A program made the translations under genes and the position numbers. Below the pieces are notes generated by a model. It ran no database searches, had not been told where the DNA came from, and worked only from the letters and a program-made list of their open reading frames with translations. Below are positions 46,971-55,312 of a DNA stretch of 64,000 bases, in pieces. The stretch covers positions 1 through 64,000 of the forward strand of contig JAMPCJ010000009.1 of NCBI GenBank assembly GCA_023666275.1, written 5' to 3'. Each line of letters starts with the position of its first letter. The stretch's first letter is position 1. This DNA comes from Treponema brennaborense. GTDB taxonomy: Bacteria; Spirochaetota; Spirochaetia; Treponematales; Treponemataceae.

Positions 46971-48041
46971 ATGAATGAATTGTTGAATTTTTATAAAAAT
47001 AAAAAAGTATTTCTTACAGGACATACAGGTTTTAAAGGAACTTGGCTTACTCGTGTTCTAATACTTGCCGGAGCTAAAGTTACCGGTTATTCACTTGAAC
47101 CTCCAACAAATCCGAGCCTTTTTGAAAGGACAAATACTTCAAGTCAGATTGATTCAATTATCGGTGATATTTGTGACGGTTCAAAATTAAAAGCGGCTAT
47201 GCAAAATGCGAGCCCTGATATTGTATTGCATCTTGCAGCACAGCCGATTGTTCGTACTAGTTATAAAGATCCGGTTGGAACCTATGAATCCAATGTAATG
47301 GGAACTGTAAATGTTTTGGAAGCCGTGCGTGCAACCCAAAATGTAAAATCTTTTGTAAATGTAACAACTGATAAAGTTTATTTGAATAAAGAATGGAACT
47401 GGGGGTATCGAGAAAATGAAGAACTCTGCGGATTTGATCCTTATTCAAATTCAAAATCTTGTTCAGAACTGGTAACTTACAGTTATAAAAATTCTTTTTT
47501 TGCAGAAGCCGATTCGCCGGCAATCAGTACCGCCCGCAGCGGAAATGTAATTGGCGGAGGAGATTATGCTGTTGACCGCATTATTCCGGACTGCATCAGA
47601 GCCGCGGAGACTGGAAACGAAATAGTTCTTAGAAATCCGAATTCAACCCGCCCGTATCAGCATGTTCTTGAATGTCTCAGGGGTTATCTGATGCTTGCTC
47701 AAAGGCAGTATGAAGATAAGTCTTTCGCAGGGAATTATAACTTCGGTCCCAATGATGAATCCTGTGTTACAACGGGGGAACTTGCAGCATTATTCTGTGA
47801 ATCATGGGGAAACGGAACTGAATGGAAAGATGTCAGTGAAGCAGATGCGCCGCATGAAGCTAATTTTTTGAAACTGGACTGTTCAAAGTCAAAATCAGTT
47901 TTAGGCTGGTATCCTAAGTGGAATATCCGGCAGACTGTTGAGAAAATTATTGAGTGGGAAAAGGCTGTGCAGACAGGTACTGCTGCCGCAGAAATTACCG
48001 ATATGCAGATTAAGGAATATTTTGAGAATGATTATGTTTGA
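46971..48041 (+). CDS. rfbG: CDP-glucose 4,6-dehydratase
   Basis: 356 residues starting at ATG 46971, one base after rfbF. An SDR with the Rossmann motif TGHTGFKGTW at residues 15-24, DVTTDKVY-like NVTTDKVY, and the YSNSK catalytic YxxxK. It turns CDP-glucose into CDP-4-keto-6-deoxyglucose. The longer frame beginning at 46824 lies inside rfbF and is rejected. Confidence 0.95.
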   Translation: MNELLNFYKNKKVFLTGHTGFKGTWLTRVLILAGAKVTGYSLEPPTNPSLFERTNTSSQIDSIIGDICDGSKLKAAMQNASPDIVLHLAAQPIVRTSYKDPVGTYESNVMGTVNVLEAVRATQNVKSFVNVTTDKVYLNKEWNWGYRENEELCGFDPYSNSKSCSELVTYSYKNSFFAEADSPAISTARSGNVIGGGDYAVDRIIPDCIRAAETGNEIVLRNPNSTRPYQHVLECLRGYLMLAQRQYEDKSFAGNYNFGPNDESCVTTGELAALFCESWGNGTEWKDVSEADAPHEANFLKLDCSKSKSVLGWYPKWNIRQTVEKIIEWEKAVQTGTAAAEITDMQIKEYFENDYV

Positions 48042-49362
48042 AGGGAAAACAAAAGAAGAGGCAACCAAAGAAATTCTAGAGAGCGTAAGAGCATACTACG
48101 CAAAGTTTATGCAGAAACCTAACTACAAAGACGGCGACCGCATCAGTTATGCAAGCCGCGTATTTGATGAAAAGGAAATGATGAACCTTGCAGATTCCAT
48201 GCTCGAATTCTGGCTTACAAGCGGACGCTATACAGAACAGTTTGAAAGGCAGTTGGGCGAATATCTTGGAACTTCGTTTGTTTCGCTTGTAAATTCGGGA
48301 TCTTCCGCAAATCTTTGTGCGTTTATGGCTTTGACATCACCTTTGCTGAAAGACAGACAGATTAAGCGCGGGGACGAAGTAATCACCGTTGCCTGCGGTT
48401 TCCCGACGACTGTTACGCCTGTCTTGCAGTACGGTGCAGTTCCCGTTTTTGTCGATGTAACAATTCCGCAGTACAATATTGACGTAACACAACTTGAAGC
48501 GGCATTAAGCCCAAAGACAAAAGCTGTAATGATTGCGCATACGCTCGGCAATCCGTTCGATTTGAAGACAGTAAAAGATTTCTGTACAAAGCATAATTTG
48601 TGGCTTATAGAAGACAACTGTGATGCACTCGGTTCGGAATACACGATTGATGGAAAGATATTCAAGACCGGCACAGTAGGAGATATAGGAACTTCCTCGT
48701 TTTATCCGCCGCATCACATGACTATGGGTGAAGGCGGCGCTGTTTATACATGCGATCCGCTTTTGCATAAAATTATCCGCTCAATGCGTGACTGGGGCAG
48801 GGACTGTATTTGCCCCAGCGGTGTCGATAATCTTTGCAAGCACCGTTTTGACAAGCAGTATGGTACATTGCCTGTCGGGTATGACCACAAATATACATAC
48901 AGTCATTTCGGATATAATCTAAAAGCAACTGATATGCAGGCTGCGGTAGGATGTGCTCAGCTTGAAAAATTTCCTTCGTTTGCGGAGCGCAGAAAACATA
49001 ATTGGAAGCGGCTTCACGATAGCTTGAAGTGCCTTGAAGACAAATTGATTTTGCCGCAGCCTGTTGAAAACAGTAATCCGTGCTGGTTCGGTTTTTTGAT
49101 TACTTGCCGCGAAAATGTGGATAGATTTGAATTGGTAAAAAAAATCGAGGCAGAAAATATACAAACGCGTGCACTTTTTGCGGGAAACCTCACACGCCAT
49201 CCATGTTTTGATCAGATTCGTGGAACGGACGCCTATCGTGTTGTCGGTGATTTGTCTGTAACAGACAGAATTATGAAAGATACTTTCTGGGTCGGTGTGT
49301 ATCCGGGAATGACAGATGCAATGGTTGACAGAATGGCTAGTGTGATTAAGGAAAGTTTGTAG
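48034..49362 (+). CDS. rfbH: CDP-6-deoxy-D-xylo-4-hexulose 3-dehydrase (E1)
   Basis: 442 residues of the DegT/DnrJ/EryC1 fold. The usual PLP-binding Lys is replaced by His in SSFYPPHHMTMGEGGA, the hallmark of E1, which uses PMP. Cysteines for a [2Fe-2S] cluster are present: NCDALG, then CIC, seven residues, and C. It removes the C3 hydroxyl to give the 3,6-dideoxy-4-keto sugar and needs an iron-sulfur reductase (E3), which is not seen in this window. Start is ATG 48034 or 48028. It overlaps the rfbG stop. Confidence 0.94.
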   Translation: MFEGKTKEEATKEILESVRAYYAKFMQKPNYKDGDRISYASRVFDEKEMMNLADSMLEFWLTSGRYTEQFERQLGEYLGTSFVSLVNSGSSANLCAFMALTSPLLKDRQIKRGDEVITVACGFPTTVTPVLQYGAVPVFVDVTIPQYNIDVTQLEAALSPKTKAVMIAHTLGNPFDLKTVKDFCTKHNLWLIEDNCDALGSEYTIDGKIFKTGTVGDIGTSSFYPPHHMTMGEGGAVYTCDPLLHKIIRSMRDWGRDCICPSGVDNLCKHRFDKQYGTLPVGYDHKYTYSHFGYNLKATDMQAAVGCAQLEKFPSFAERRKHNWKRLHDSLKCLEDKLILPQPVENSNPCWFGFLITCRENVDRFELVKKIEAENIQTRALFAGNLTRHPCFDQIRGTDAYRVVGDLSVTDRIMKDTFWVGVYPGMTDAMVDRMASVIKESL

Positions 49363-49367
49363 GGTAT

Positions 49368-49442
49368 ATGGAATTAGAAAGGTACTATGATATTTTATTG
49401 AAATTACAGAAAAAAATTAGTGCTTGGGACTTTTATTTATGA
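49368..49442 (+). CDS. 24-residue small ORF coupled to the ThDP-enzyme gene
   Basis: ATG 49368 opens a 24-codon frame (MELERYYDILLKLQKKISAW and four more residues). Its TGA overlaps the ATG of the ThDP enzyme as ATGA. AGGG lies before the ATG. It could be a leader peptide that delivers ribosomes to the next start, which otherwise lacks a good Shine-Dalgarno. No similarity recognised. Confidence 0.4.
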   Translation: MELERYYDILLKLQKKISAWDFYL

Positions 49443-51295
49443 AACAACGTTTAGCAGATTATGTTGCAGACTTTCTGGTGAATTATGGCGTTACCGATTG
49501 TTTTACTGTCGTTGGCGGCGGAGCGATGCATTTAAATGATGCGCTCGGTCATCACGACGGACTAAAGGTAACGTATAATCATCACGAGCAGGCTTGCGCG
49601 ATTGCGGCTGAAGCGTATGCCCGCTTGGATAATAAAATCGCGGCAGTCTGCGTCACCACGGGGCCGGGAGGAACGAATGCGATTACAGGTGTTGTCGGCG
49701 GTTGGCTGGATTCTATTCCGATGTTTATTATTTCGGGACAGGTGAAATATACGACAACAGCAAGATATGCGATGCAGTTTACGGACGGGCTTCCACTAAG
49801 AGCAGTGGGAGATCAGGAGTATGACATTGTAAAGTCCGTAGAGCCGATGACAAAATATGCCGTTATGATTGAAGATCCGATGCAGATTCGCTATGCGTTG
49901 GAGAAAGCATGGCATTTGGCGACAACGGGCAGACCGGGACCTGTCTGGATTGATATTCCGGTAAATTATCAGGGAAGTTTTATTGAAACGAACGACTTAA
50001 AAGGATATGATCCTGCGGAGGATGATGCGCAGCTGCCGCCACCCGTTTCGGAGAATGTTGTCAAGACTGTGGTAGAGGAACTGCGCAAAGCGAAACGTCC
50101 TGTTATTTATGCGGGCGGCGGTATCAGACTTTCAGGTGGATATGAAGCGTTTCGGAAAGTAATTGAAAAACTCAATGTGCCTATTGTTACATATTGGAAT
50201 TCGATAGATGTGATAGAGAACGCACACCCGCTGTATGTGGGCAGGGGCGGAAACATGGGAGATCGTGCAGGCAATTTTGCTGTTCAGAATTCTGATTTGC
50301 TGTTGGCGATTGGAACACGAATTTCCATTCGACAGACAGGGTATGATTTTAACACATGGGCAAGAGCGGCAAAAGTTATCATGATCGATATTGACAGAGC
50401 AGAAATGAAAAAGCCGACGATTCATGTGGCTATGCCGATATGGGCTGATGCAAAGGATTTTTTAGAAAAATTAGATAAAATTGTTTCCAAAGAAAAGGAT
50501 ATTGTATTTAACGAAAAAGTGTGGATGGAAGCGTGTCAAAATTGGAAGAAGAATTATCCTGTTACATTGCCGCGTCATTGGGAAGAAAATGGCGGATACG
50601 CAAATGTTTATGCGTTTGTGCGATATATGAGCGAGCAGCTTCCAGAGAACAGTCTTACGGCGGTATCAAATGGTGCGTGCTGTGTTGTTGGACATCAAAA
50701 TTATTGTATAAAAAAAGGAACGCGGTTTATTATTAACAGTGCGATTGCAAGTATGGGATATGGTTTGCCTGCTGCAATCGGGCTTTGTCTTGCGGGCGGA
50801 AAAAAAGAAACGATCTGTCTTGAGGGGGACGGTTCGATTATGATGAATTTGCAGGAGCTGCAAACAATTGTTACGAACAAGCTGCCGATTAAAATATTCC
50901 TTATCAATAACCAAGGCTACCACTCTATAAGAATAACACAGAGCAACCTATTCTCACAAAATTGCAGAGTGGGTATCGGACCTGAATCCGGAGATTTGTC
51001 ATTCCCTGAATATAAAAAGATAGCAGAAGCATTCGGTTATCCTTATTTTGAGGCACATTCCAATGAAGAGATGAAACGGGTAGTCAATCAAGTTCTTGAA
51101 ATGCAGGGATTTGTATTTTGTGAAATTTTTACCAATACCATTCAGGTATGGGAGCCGAAGAGCAGTACAAAGCGCCTTGAGGACGGAACGCTCATCAGCC
51201 CGCCGCTTGAGGACTTGGCGCCGTTTTTACCGAGGGAGGAATTGGAGAAAAATATGTTTATTTTACCCCCCCCCGTCAAAAAAACGGAAGATTAA
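49439..51295 (+). CDS. Thiamine-diphosphate enzyme, acetolactate-synthase fold (YerE-like candidate)
   Basis: 618 residues. The PYR domain has the catalytic Glu in YNHHEQACAIAAEAYAR and the loop TTGPGGTNAITG. A central domain follows. The PP domain has the ThDP/Mg motif GDGSIMMNLQELQT then LINNQGYHS. Beside rfbFGH, such enzymes are known to add a two-carbon unit from pyruvate to the 4-keto sugar (YerE in yersiniose synthesis); this is the likely role but not proven. True anabolic acetolactate synthase is less likely here. A C9 tract near the 3' end sets the C-terminal residues LPPPVKKTED and the stop position. Confidence 0.88.
   Translation: MKQRLADYVADFLVNYGVTDCFTVVGGGAMHLNDALGHHDGLKVTYNHHEQACAIAAEAYARLDNKIAAVCVTTGPGGTNAITGVVGGWLDSIPMFIISGQVKYTTTARYAMQFTDGLPLRAVGDQEYDIVKSVEPMTKYAVMIEDPMQIRYALEKAWHLATTGRPGPVWIDIPVNYQGSFIETNDLKGYDPAEDDAQLPPPVSENVVKTVVEELRKAKRPVIYAGGGIRLSGGYEAFRKVIEKLNVPIVTYWNSIDVIENAHPLYVGRGGNMGDRAGNFAVQNSDLLLAIGTRISIRQTGYDFNTWARAAKVIMIDIDRAEMKKPTIHVAMPIWADAKDFLEKLDKIVSKEKDIVFNEKVWMEACQNWKKNYPVTLPRHWEENGGYANVYAFVRYMSEQLPENSLTAVSNGACCVVGHQNYCIKKGTRFIINSAIASMGYGLPAAIGLCLAGGKKETICLEGDGSIMMNLQELQTIVTNKLPIKIFLINNQGYHSIRITQSNLFSQNCRVGIGPESGDLSFPEYKKIAEAFGYPYFEAHSNEEMKRVVNQVLEMQGFVFCEIFTNTIQVWEPKSSTKRLEDGTLISPPLEDLAPFLPREELEKNMFILPPPVKKTED
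51266..51274 (+). repeat. C9 tract at the 3' end of the first ThDP-enzyme gene
   Basis: Codons TTA CCC CCC CCC. With C9 the protein ends at 51295, 43 nt before the next GTG. With C8 the frame runs to a stop at 51329, inside the downstream hairpin. With C10 it stops with TGA at 51340-51342, overlapping the next start codon as GTGA. The reverse strand reads G9-TAA. Confidence 0.75.
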
Positions 51296-51307
51296 AGCTA
51301 TGTCATT

Positions 51308-51337
51308 CACGCTCCTTTGGGCAGCTTAAGGAGTGTG
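51308..51337 (+). promoter_or_regulatory. Hairpin sequestering the Shine-Dalgarno of the second ThDP-enzyme gene
   Basis: CACGCTCCTT (51308-51317) can pair over ten base pairs, one of them G-U, with AAGGAGTGTG (51328-51337) around a 10-nt loop. The second arm contains the AAGGAG Shine-Dalgarno of the GTG start at 51339. Translation from the upstream gene into this region would open it. Confidence 0.6.
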
Positions 51338-51338
51338 C

Positions 51339-53069
51339 GTGATAAAGGCTTCTGATTTCATTGTAAAATATTTTGAACTTCTCGGAATAAAATGCATTTT
51401 TGGCTATCAAGGCGGAATGGTAACTCACCTTGTTGATTCTTTGAGAAAAAGCGTTTCCGTGAAATTCATTCAGTGTTATCATGAGCAGTCCGCCGCTTTT
51501 TGTGCGGAAGGCTATGCAAAAGAAAGCGGCATGCTTGGAGTTGCCATTGCGACTTCTGGTCCCGGCGCGACGAATTTAATTACGGGAATTGCCGACGCTT
51601 ACTTTGATTCTGTTCCTGTGCTTTTTATAACGGGGCAAGTCAATTCGTATGAATACAAATATGAAAAGAAAAAACGTCAGCAAGGTTTTCAGGAAACGGA
51701 TGTCGTTTCGATTGTAAAACCGATTACAAAATACGCGGAATTCGTTGACGATGTAAAAAAGTTGCCGCGATGCTTGAAGCAAGCGGCTGAAATAGCTATG
51801 TCTGGGAGAAAAGGTCCTGTCCTTCTTGATATTTCAATGGATGTTCAGCGAAGCGAAATTTTGTGGGACGAAAATTTTTTCAAGAAGCAAAATAATGGCA
51901 GCAAAAATGATGTTTGTTTTACGGAGAAAATAAATTCCGCATTGGAAGAATTTTCCAAAGCAAAATCTCCGCTTGTTTTATGCGGGCAAGGAATTAAACT
52001 TTCGCACTGCGAAGAAAAATTGGAATATTTTGTAAGACTGAATGATTTGCCGTGCGTTGTTTCGCTTTTGGGGAAAGGCTGTATTGATGAAATGCTGGAA
52101 AATTTTGTTGGCATGATTGGCAGTTACGGAAACCGTGCCGCAAACATAATTTTTGAAAACGCGGATTGCGTGCTAGTCCTTGGATCTCGGCTTGATTTGC
52201 GCCAGACTGGAAATGTGAATTCGATGTCTTTGCAGAAAATTCGATTCATTCACATCGATATTGACGAAAATGAACTTAATGAAACTTCCGTAAAAAAACA
52301 TCTTGGAATATGTTGCGATTTGAATAAATTTTTCGATACCGTAAAGAATTGGAAAATGCAAAACGAAAATTCGGATTGGAAGAATTTTGTCGTAAAAATA
52401 AAAAATGAATATTCGCAGCAAAAAGACATATCTTTGTTTGCGGCAGACAAAATGCCGTATATCTCTATTCAAAATATTTGCGCGTGTTCTGATTCCGATA
52501 CGGTTTTTGTCAGCGACATCGGGCAAAACCAAATGTGGGCGGCGCAGATGCTTTGTTTGAAAAAGGGACAGGAATTTTTTACGGGCGGCGGACTTGCGGC
52601 GATGGGATGTGCGGTTGCGTTCGGAGTGGGAATTGCGTTTGCTAATCCAAAGAAAAAAGTGATTTGCATTGTTGGCGACGGCGGATTTGAATTCAGTCTT
52701 CAATCATTGCTTCTGATTTCGCAATATGATTTGAATGTTATGGTCGTTGTTCTTAACAATGAATCGCTTGGAATGATAACTCAATTTCAGAGTTTATACT
52801 TTGATTCAAATATGGCGGGAACGACAAAGAACGGCGGCTACATCGTTGGCGACATTAAAGAATTTGCACAAGCGAATTATCTTTGCTATGAAAAAATTAA
52901 AGATGTTGAAAATGAAAAAATAATTTTCAAGAAAAGATTTGTTATGGAGATAAATCTGAACGGACTTACAACCGTTGTTCCAAAGCTTGAATATAACAAG
53001 AGCCTTTCCGATATGACGCCGAAAGTAAAAACATATCGATTTTTGCCTAACTGCACGTCAAATGATTAG
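51339..53069 (+). CDS. Second thiamine-diphosphate enzyme, acetolactate-synthase fold
   Basis: 576 residues starting at GTG 51339, with AAGGAG 5 nt upstream; an earlier GTG (51333) overlaps that Shine-Dalgarno. PYR domain with catalytic Glu in QCYHEQSAAFCAEGYAK and TSGPGATNLITG. PP domain with GDGGFEFSLQSLLL and VVVLNNESLGM. It is clearly diverged from its upstream neighbour and has a different base composition, so it does not look like a recent duplicate. Either enzyme, or both, may transfer a two-carbon unit to a nucleotide sugar. Confidence 0.88.
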   Translation: MIKASDFIVKYFELLGIKCIFGYQGGMVTHLVDSLRKSVSVKFIQCYHEQSAAFCAEGYAKESGMLGVAIATSGPGATNLITGIADAYFDSVPVLFITGQVNSYEYKYEKKKRQQGFQETDVVSIVKPITKYAEFVDDVKKLPRCLKQAAEIAMSGRKGPVLLDISMDVQRSEILWDENFFKKQNNGSKNDVCFTEKINSALEEFSKAKSPLVLCGQGIKLSHCEEKLEYFVRLNDLPCVVSLLGKGCIDEMLENFVGMIGSYGNRAANIIFENADCVLVLGSRLDLRQTGNVNSMSLQKIRFIHIDIDENELNETSVKKHLGICCDLNKFFDTVKNWKMQNENSDWKNFVVKIKNEYSQQKDISLFAADKMPYISIQNICACSDSDTVFVSDIGQNQMWAAQMLCLKKGQEFFTGGGLAAMGCAVAFGVGIAFANPKKKVICIVGDGGFEFSLQSLLLISQYDLNVMVVVLNNESLGMITQFQSLYFDSNMAGTTKNGGYIVGDIKEFAQANYLCYEKIKDVENEKIIFKKRFVMEINLNGLTTVVPKLEYNKSLSDMTPKVKTYRFLPNCTSND

Positions 53070-53087
53070 CAAAATATAGCTCATATC

Positions 53088-53124
53088 ATACACGGTTTCT
53101 TGTAGTAGCTTAAGGAATGTGTAT
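53088..53124 (+). promoter_or_regulatory. Second, related Shine-Dalgarno hairpin
   Basis: ATACAC-GG-TTTCTT (53088-53101) pairs with AAGGAA-T-GTGTAT (53112-53124), again hiding an AAGGA. The loop end AGCTTAAGGA is identical to that of the 51308 hairpin, so the two segments are probably copies. The ATG just after it (53125) opens only a 10-codon frame. Confidence 0.45.
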
Positions 53125-53129
53125 ATGGA

Positions 53130-53237
53130 ATGCTGCAATATCCGAAAATTGATATGACTCAGAAACAAAAAATGCCTTTTATGCAGACAAGCTGCACCGG
53201 AACGGGTTCTCCTAGTACTCTAGACAATATTGATTAA
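53130..53237 (+). other. Unidentified 35-codon frame between genes
   Basis: ATG 53130 to TAA 53237 would encode 35 residues (MLQYPKIDMTQKQKMPFMQT and 15 more). The spacing to the AAGGA at 53112 is too long. It may be a remnant of a lost gene that once followed the hairpin. Confidence 0.2.
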
Positions 53238-53251
53238 AAACTAGGTATTCT

Positions 53252-54238
53252 ATGCGTCGTATTGCTTTAACAGGTGCAACCTCTATGCTCGGTGCTTCTC
53301 TCATTGAAGAGTGCATTAAAGACAATATAGAAGTTCTTGCCTTTGTTCATCAAGGTTCGTCAAAATTAGATCGCTTGCCAAAATCACCGCTTGTGAAAAT
53401 TGCGGAGTGCGATTTGTGCGATATGGCTGCATTCGATGTCGGATTGGAAAGATGTGATGTCTTCTACCATTTTGCGTGGGGTTATACGGACAAGAAAGTT
53501 CGTGATAATCCAAAACCTCAATTGAAAAACCTAGAATATGTTTTTGATGCTGTTGATTTGGCAGCTCGGCTTGGCTGTAAAAAATTTATCGGTGCGGGAA
53601 GTCAAGCCGAATATGGCATTACTAGCGAAATTATAAGCGAAAAAACAAAGTGCGATCCACTTTCTTCCTATGGAATAGCGAAATTTGCAGCAGGAAAACT
53701 TTGCGAAAAATTATGTGCGAAAAAAAATATGATTTGTATTTGGACACGTATTTTTTCGGTTTATGGAGAATATGAAAATCCCAATTCTCTTATTTCTTAT
53801 TTGATAAACTGTTCTTTGAAAGGAGAAACTGCAAAAGTTTCGGCAGGACTCCAAAAGTGGGAATATCTTTATCAATCTGATGCCGCACGTTTTTTCATTG
53901 CGATTGGAGAAAAATGCAAAGAAAGCAAAGTTTTGATTCTTTCATCATTGGATAAAAGACAGTTAAAGGATTATGTTCTGGAAGTGCAGGAACTTACGGG
54001 TAGAAAATTGAATTTAGAATTCGCGCCGCCTTCGGACATTCCAATGGTGACGCTTGATTCTGATATTTCTGCTTTGATCCATGATACAAATATAAGACCA
54101 AGGGTGAGTTTTAAAGAAGGCGTTATGAAAATGATAGAATGTTGTAAGACGTTACCCCCCCCATACAACCATGACAAGTACTTCCTGATTTTTAGTCGTT
54201 ATGTTGATACGCTTTCTTCTTGGAGGCGTGCGGCATGA
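53252..54238 (+). CDS. NAD(P)-dependent SDR epimerase/reductase
   Basis: 328 residues. Extended SDR with the dinucleotide motif TGATSMLGASL at residues 7-17, and YGIAK as the catalytic YxxxK with an upstream GAGSQAEYG. In a yersiniose-type pathway a YerF-like reductase would act on the two-carbon side chain; in other 3,6-dideoxyhexose pathways a similar SDR reduces the 4-keto group. The last 28 residues (from TLPPP on) lie after a C8 tract and look unlike the family. The TGA overlaps the next ATG. Confidence 0.85.
   Translation: MRRIALTGATSMLGASLIEECIKDNIEVLAFVHQGSSKLDRLPKSPLVKIAECDLCDMAAFDVGLERCDVFYHFAWGYTDKKVRDNPKPQLKNLEYVFDAVDLAARLGCKKFIGAGSQAEYGITSEIISEKTKCDPLSSYGIAKFAAGKLCEKLCAKKNMICIWTRIFSVYGEYENPNSLISYLINCSLKGETAKVSAGLQKWEYLYQSDAARFFIAIGEKCKESKVLILSSLDKRQLKDYVLEVQELTGRKLNLEFAPPSDIPMVTLDSDISALIHDTNIRPRVSFKEGVMKMIECCKTLPPPYNHDKYFLIFSRYVDTLSSWRRAA
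54155..54162 (+). repeat. C8 tract at the 3' end of the SDR gene
   Basis: Codons TTA CCC CCC CCA. With C8 the frame runs on for 76 nt and ends TGA at 54236-54238, overlapping the next ATG (54235) as ATGA. With C9 it would stop at about 54173, and with C7 at about 54189, well before the next start. The reverse strand reads G8-TAA. Confidence 0.75.
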
Positions 54239-55293
54239 TGAAACTGACAGACAATACAATAATCGATAGCGATTTGGAAGAGATAGTATCCGAACCATTA
54301 AATTGGGAATATTTTGCCAATAAGACCGTCATTATCACGGGTGCAAATGGAATGCTTCCGGCATATATTGTGTATGCTTTGCTCGCTTTAAACGATACGT
54401 GTCTGAAAGAGAAAAAATGCAAGATAATCGCAAATGTCAGAAATTATGATAAGGCAAGAATAAAATTTGAAAAGTTTCTTAACCGCAATGATTTTCAGTT
54501 ACTCTTGAAAGATGTAACTGAACTGGCAGAATTTTGCGGAAGTGTGGATATAGTGATTCATGCCGCAAGCCAGGCAAGTCCGAAATACTACGGAATAGAT
54601 CCTGTGGGAACGCTGAAGGCTAATACAATCGGTACGATGAATATGCTGGAACTTGCCAAAAATAATAAATGTGAAAAATTTTTATTTTTCAGTTCAGGGG
54701 ATGTTTATGGGGTGTTGGACGGGGCTGTTCCTGTGATTAGCGAAACATATACGGGAAACGTTGATATAACAAATGTCCGTTCATGTTATGCAGAGAGCAA
54801 ACGCATGGGTGAAACAATGTGTGTATGTTATGCGCATCAATACGGCTTGCACGTGAATATGCTCAGGCTTGCTCATACTTATGGTCCCGGCTGCGCATTA
54901 GATGACGGCAGGGTGTTTGCGGATTTTGTCAGAAATATCATTAACAAGGAAAATATCAGAGTTAATTCAGATGGCGGTGCAAAAAGGTGTTTTATGTACG
55001 TTACTGATATGATAAAAGCTTTGTTTTATGTTTTACTTAAAGGAAAAAACAAAGAAGCGTACAATATTTCGTCAGTAAAAGAAACTTCCATAAGAGAATT
55101 GGCAGAGATGCTATGCGGATTATACCCTGAAAAGCTGCTTCATGCAGAATTTTCAGAAACAAAGGATGATAATCTGTATATGAAATCAAAATCGACCGTT
55201 GGAAAGCTTGATACCACAAAATTGTGCGGACTGGGATGGAAGCAAACGGTTTCTCTCGAAGATGGTTTTAAAAGGATGATTCAGAGTTACTGA
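54235..55293 (+). CDS. NAD-dependent SDR epimerase/dehydratase (UDP-glucuronate decarboxylase-like)
   Basis: 352 residues. TGANGMLPAYIV is the dinucleotide motif (about residues 34-45), HAASQASPKYYG and FFSSGDVYG follow, and CYAESKRMGE gives the YxxxK. Substrate is not clear; the sequence resembles nucleotide-sugar epimerases and decarboxylases. ATG 54235 (or 54238) has TTGGAGG about 8 nt upstream. The TTG at 54220 is itself part of that Shine-Dalgarno and is rejected. Translationally coupled to the preceding SDR in the present C8 state. Confidence 0.87.
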   Translation: MMKLTDNTIIDSDLEEIVSEPLNWEYFANKTVIITGANGMLPAYIVYALLALNDTCLKEKKCKIIANVRNYDKARIKFEKFLNRNDFQLLLKDVTELAEFCGSVDIVIHAASQASPKYYGIDPVGTLKANTIGTMNMLELAKNNKCEKFLFFSSGDVYGVLDGAVPVISETYTGNVDITNVRSCYAESKRMGETMCVCYAHQYGLHVNMLRLAHTYGPGCALDDGRVFADFVRNIINKENIRVNSDGGAKRCFMYVTDMIKALFYVLLKGKNKEAYNISSVKETSIRELAEMLCGLYPEKLLHAEFSETKDDNLYMKSKSTVGKLDTTKLCGLGWKQTVSLEDGFKRMIQSY

Positions 55294-55312
55294 CATGACA
55301 AGAATATAAAGT

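Noticed and set aside
54150-54170. GTTA before the C8 tract as an integron attC core site
   Set aside because: No partner core, no 60-bp imperfect palindrome and no integrase nearby; the other tracts lack it.
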